From Glutamicibacter uratoxydans (GTDB lineage Bacteria > Actinomycetota > Actinomycetes > Actinomycetales > Micrococcaceae): a stretch of 64,000 nucleotides of DNA. Below the pieces are notes generated by a model. It saw only the letters and a program-made list of their open reading frames with translations. It made no database searches and was not told the origin of the DNA. The DNA lies in the NCBI RefSeq assembly GCF_006539925.1, contig NZ_BJNY01000006.1:155807-219806 (forward strand). The letters run 5' to 3'. A program made the position numbers and the translations under genes. Shown here in pieces: positions 62,033 to 64,000 of the stretch; the first letter of the stretch is position 1; every line of letters begins with the position of its first letter.

Positions 62033-63283
62033 ATGGCTTTGGATGTGGGAAGCGTGTGGATCCTCATCGCGGCGGCAATGGTTTTGCTCATGACGCCGGC
62101 ATTGGCGCTCTTCTATGGAGGGATGACCCGTGCGACAGGTGTCGTGAACATGATGCTGATGAGTTTTCTCGCCGCTGCAATCACCGCAGTAGTTTGGGTT
62201 TTGTGGGGGTACTCGGTATCTGCCGGCGAACCGGCGATCGCGGGCATCATCGGCAATCCCATCAGTGATTTTGCGCTGGAGGCCACGAAACCCGGGCAGC
62301 TTTTGTCTGTCGGTTTTGCCGGAACATTTGCCATGATTTCCGTAGCGATCATTTCTGGAGCTATCGCCGACCGTGCTCGATTCGCACCTTGGCTGATTTT
62401 TGTGCCGGTGTGGGTTACCTGTGTTTACGCCCCCGTGGCTTTCTGGGTCTGGGGAGGCGGAATTCTTTCTGCGGAAGGCGCCTTGGGAAGAATCTTCGGC
62501 GAGGCGATTGATTTTGCCGGCGGAACCGTGGTCCACACCAATGCTGGCATTGCAGCCCTCGTGCTGGCGCTGCGACTCGGACAGCGATACAACTTCCACG
62601 ATCGTCCGCAGCCACACAATACCCCACTAGTCATGCTCGGTGCGGCGCTGCTTTGGTTCGGATGGTTCGGGTTCAACGCCGGCGCAGCAAGCACGGTCGA
62701 GGAAGCAGGGCTGATCTGGATCAATACGCTGGTTGCCCCAGGCGCCGCAGTTCTTGGCTGGATCCTCATTGAAAAGCTGCGCGGCAGCCGGCCAAGCTCG
62801 CTCGGAGTGGCCTCGGGCGTTGTTTCAGGATTGGTTGCCATCACTCCTTCCTGCGCGAACATTGCCCCGTGGGCCGCTGTACTCCTGGGCGTTTTGGCAG
62901 GAGCCGGATCAGCATGGGCAGTCAACCTCAAATGGAAACTCGGCTACGACGATTCATTGGACGTAGTCGGCGTCCACCTTGTTTCTGGTGTCATTGGAAC
63001 GTTGTTCCTCGGCTTCTTCGCACTTCCGAATTCGGAGAGTGCCGGCGGCTTGCTCTATGGCGGTGGTTGGGGTCAACTTGTTTCGCAGGCTGTAGCCCTT
63101 TTGGTTGTCATTGGTTTTTCTGCGGCGGCAACATGGATTATCGCTTCGATCATCGACCGAGTCACTCCGTGGAGGGTTTCATCTGAAGTCGAGGTTGCTG
63201 GAATTGATGAAGTCGAGCACAACGAGTCAGGATATCGCCTAGTCGCAGCCTCAGAAGATGCCGGATGGAGTCGCGAGGACTAG
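62033..63283 (+). CDS. amtB: Ammonium transporter
   Basis: Eleven-span Amt/Rh channel of 416 residues that carries ammonium into the cell. Typical opening: ALDVGSVWILIAAAMVLLMT then LALFYGGMTRA. The twin pore His residues lie in GGTVVHTNAGIAALVLAL and VVGVHLVSGVIGTLFL. The ATG at 62033 gives the usual family N-terminus and has AAAGGA upstream; a GTG at 62000 would add 11 polar residues. The cytoplasmic tail is acidic. No glnK or glnD follows in the window, unlike the common amtB-glnK pairing. Confidence 0.94.
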   Translation: MALDVGSVWILIAAAMVLLMTPALALFYGGMTRATGVVNMMLMSFLAAAITAVVWVLWGYSVSAGEPAIAGIIGNPISDFALEATKPGQLLSVGFAGTFAMISVAIISGAIADRARFAPWLIFVPVWVTCVYAPVAFWVWGGGILSAEGALGRIFGEAIDFAGGTVVHTNAGIAALVLALRLGQRYNFHDRPQPHNTPLVMLGAALLWFGWFGFNAGAASTVEEAGLIWINTLVAPGAAVLGWILIEKLRGSRPSSLGVASGVVSGLVAITPSCANIAPWAAVLLGVLAGAGSAWAVNLKWKLGYDDSLDVVGVHLVSGVIGTLFLGFFALPNSESAGGLLYGGGWGQLVSQAVALLVVIGFSAAATWIIASIIDRVTPWRVSSEVEVAGIDEVEHNESGYRLVAASEDAGWSRED

Positions 63284-63473
63284 CCCGGGGAGGCCGTCGG
63301 AGCTTGATCTCAGCGAAGCTTCATTAAAGTGCAAAGCGAATATTGAGATCGATTCATGACGCGGGCCTTTACCAAACGTTAATTATTGCCCCCAGAACCT
63401 CTAGATAATGCGCCGTGCTGAGCCTATGCTGAAGGTCTGTTGTTGTATTGCAGTTTTGGGGGACTGGCAAGAC

Positions 63474-64000
63474 ATGAAACGGCGTCATCAGAATTCCACT
63501 ATCTTCGCGCGTGAGGCACCTCTCGCATTCAATCGAGCAGTTGCCCAAGGTGCGTTTGTCATAGCTGCCGCGTTCGGCTTGACTAGTACCATTGCCTGGC
63601 CGCTGATTGCTGATTCATCCACTTCAAGTGCCCAAACGGGGACTTTTGAAGTTGAACCGGTGTTGCAGATGCCGCCCGGGCAGGAAGCGGTGCTGGTCAA
63701 GCCAAGCGCAGCCGGGGCATTTACCAATGAAATCATTGGCTTCAATTCTCAAAATGAGTTGTACGTTGATTCGGTGTCGCTGTCAGGACAGGAAAGAATT
63801 GATGCGCAGCAGCAAAAGATCATTGCTGCAGGTGATTCCGGTGCTCTGTCCAGGGGGCAGCGCAGCAGTATATTTGGCTCTCAGCAAACTTTGCTTGCTG
63901 GTGAGGTGGGCCAGATCGGTGAGCTTCCCGGTGGCCTGCAGCTGATGCACCCGGTGACGACCCGGTCGATTTCCAGTCCTTATGGGTGGCGGTCGAATCC
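63474..64000 (+). CDS. M23-type peptidase, 5' part only
   Basis: The gene runs off the window end after 175 complete codons. It starts at ATG with GGGGGA about ten bases upstream. The N-terminus MKRRHQNS is followed by a hydrophobic segment (about 25-45), so the product is exported or membrane-anchored. A helical linker (about 90-145) leads to LMHPVTTRSISSPYGWRSNP at the window edge, which is the usual opening of an M23/LytM metallopeptidase domain, as in peptidoglycan endopeptidases and regulators. The metal ligands lie beyond the window. Confidence 0.75.
   Translation, partial: MKRRHQNSTIFAREAPLAFNRAVAQGAFVIAAAFGLTSTIAWPLIADSSTSSAQTGTFEVEPVLQMPPGQEAVLVKPSAAGAFTNEIIGFNSQNELYVDSVSLSGQERIDAQQQKIIAAGDSGALSRGQRSSIFGSQQTLLAGEVGQIGELPGGLQLMHPVTTRSISSPYGWRSN

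Noticed and set aside
1..64000. CRISPR arrays, insertion sequences, prophage or integrase genes
   Set aside because: No regular direct repeats, transposase motifs, phage genes or tRNA-adjacent integrases were seen.

Overview
The window comes from a high-GC Gram-positive bacterium (Actinobacteria), most likely the family Micrococcaceae (Arthrobacter/Glutamicibacter-like). This is inferred from gene content and order: rpmF-rnc-mutM ... smc ... ftsY, an IclR regulator divergent from leuCD, and the runs murA-plsC-gpsA-ddl and recG-rsmD ... coaD. GTG starts are frequent, and the LPLTG surface proteins are of the actinobacterial type. No insertion sequence, prophage, integrase, CRISPR array or rRNA was seen. 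The window is a chromosomal segment of housekeeping genes interrupted by cell-envelope islands.

Layout. 0-4.7 kb: galE, a fumarylacetoacetate hydrolase-family enzyme, gltX, a HAD phosphatase, then tRNA-Gln(CUG) and tRNA-Glu(CUC). 4.7-9.2 kb: two tandem dynamin-like membrane GTPases and thiL. 9.2-12.1 kb: an LtbR-like IclR regulator divergent from leuCD. 12.4-18.4 kb: murA, plsC, gpsA, ddl, a DUF3515 lipoprotein and an LCP ligase. 18.4-24.7 kb: a short FakA-like protein, recG, rsmD, two minus-strand genes (a spermidine synthase-fold protein and an aminotransferase) and coaD. 24.8-38.7 kb: a teichoic-acid-type envelope glycopolymer locus with galU, an LCP ligase, a TagGH-like ABC exporter, two GT2 enzymes, a CDP-alcohol phosphotransferase, tagD, two solo TagF-like proteins and a 1.27k-residue TPR/TagF/GT4 fusion. 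38.9-41.5 kb: yceD (apparently starting at ATT), rpmF, rnc, mutM. 41.8-47.3 kb: a tip pilin, shaft pilin and class C sortase operon. 47.3-56.1 kb: a beta-lactamase-fold hydrolase, smc, a TarS-like GT2, an MFS transporter and ftsY. 56.5-64 kb: an OafA-type acyltransferase, a secreted SH3b/GGCT-like protein, a small exported protein, a 3-methyladenine DNA glycosylase, amtB and the 5' end of an M23 peptidase gene.

How the genes fit together. TagD would make CDP-glycerol, the three TagF-like proteins would polymerise or transfer glycerol phosphate, the GT2/GT4 enzymes would decorate or prime the chain, the TagGH-like exporter would flip it, and the LCP proteins would attach it to peptidoglycan. 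galE and galU supply UDP-sugars, while murA, ddl and the acyltransferase serve the wall itself. No tagO- or tagA-type initiation gene is present in the window. The pilus operon and the TarS-like gene sit inside the usual mutM-smc-ftsY order, so those points look like insertion sites for surface genes.

Most notable signals: perfect hairpins inside the first codons of rnc and of the HAD gene, the ATT start of yceD, the three-domain teichoic acid enzyme, the secreted SH3b-GGCT fusion, hairpins between the pilus genes, and a CDP-alcohol phosphotransferase with His in place of the last motif Asp.
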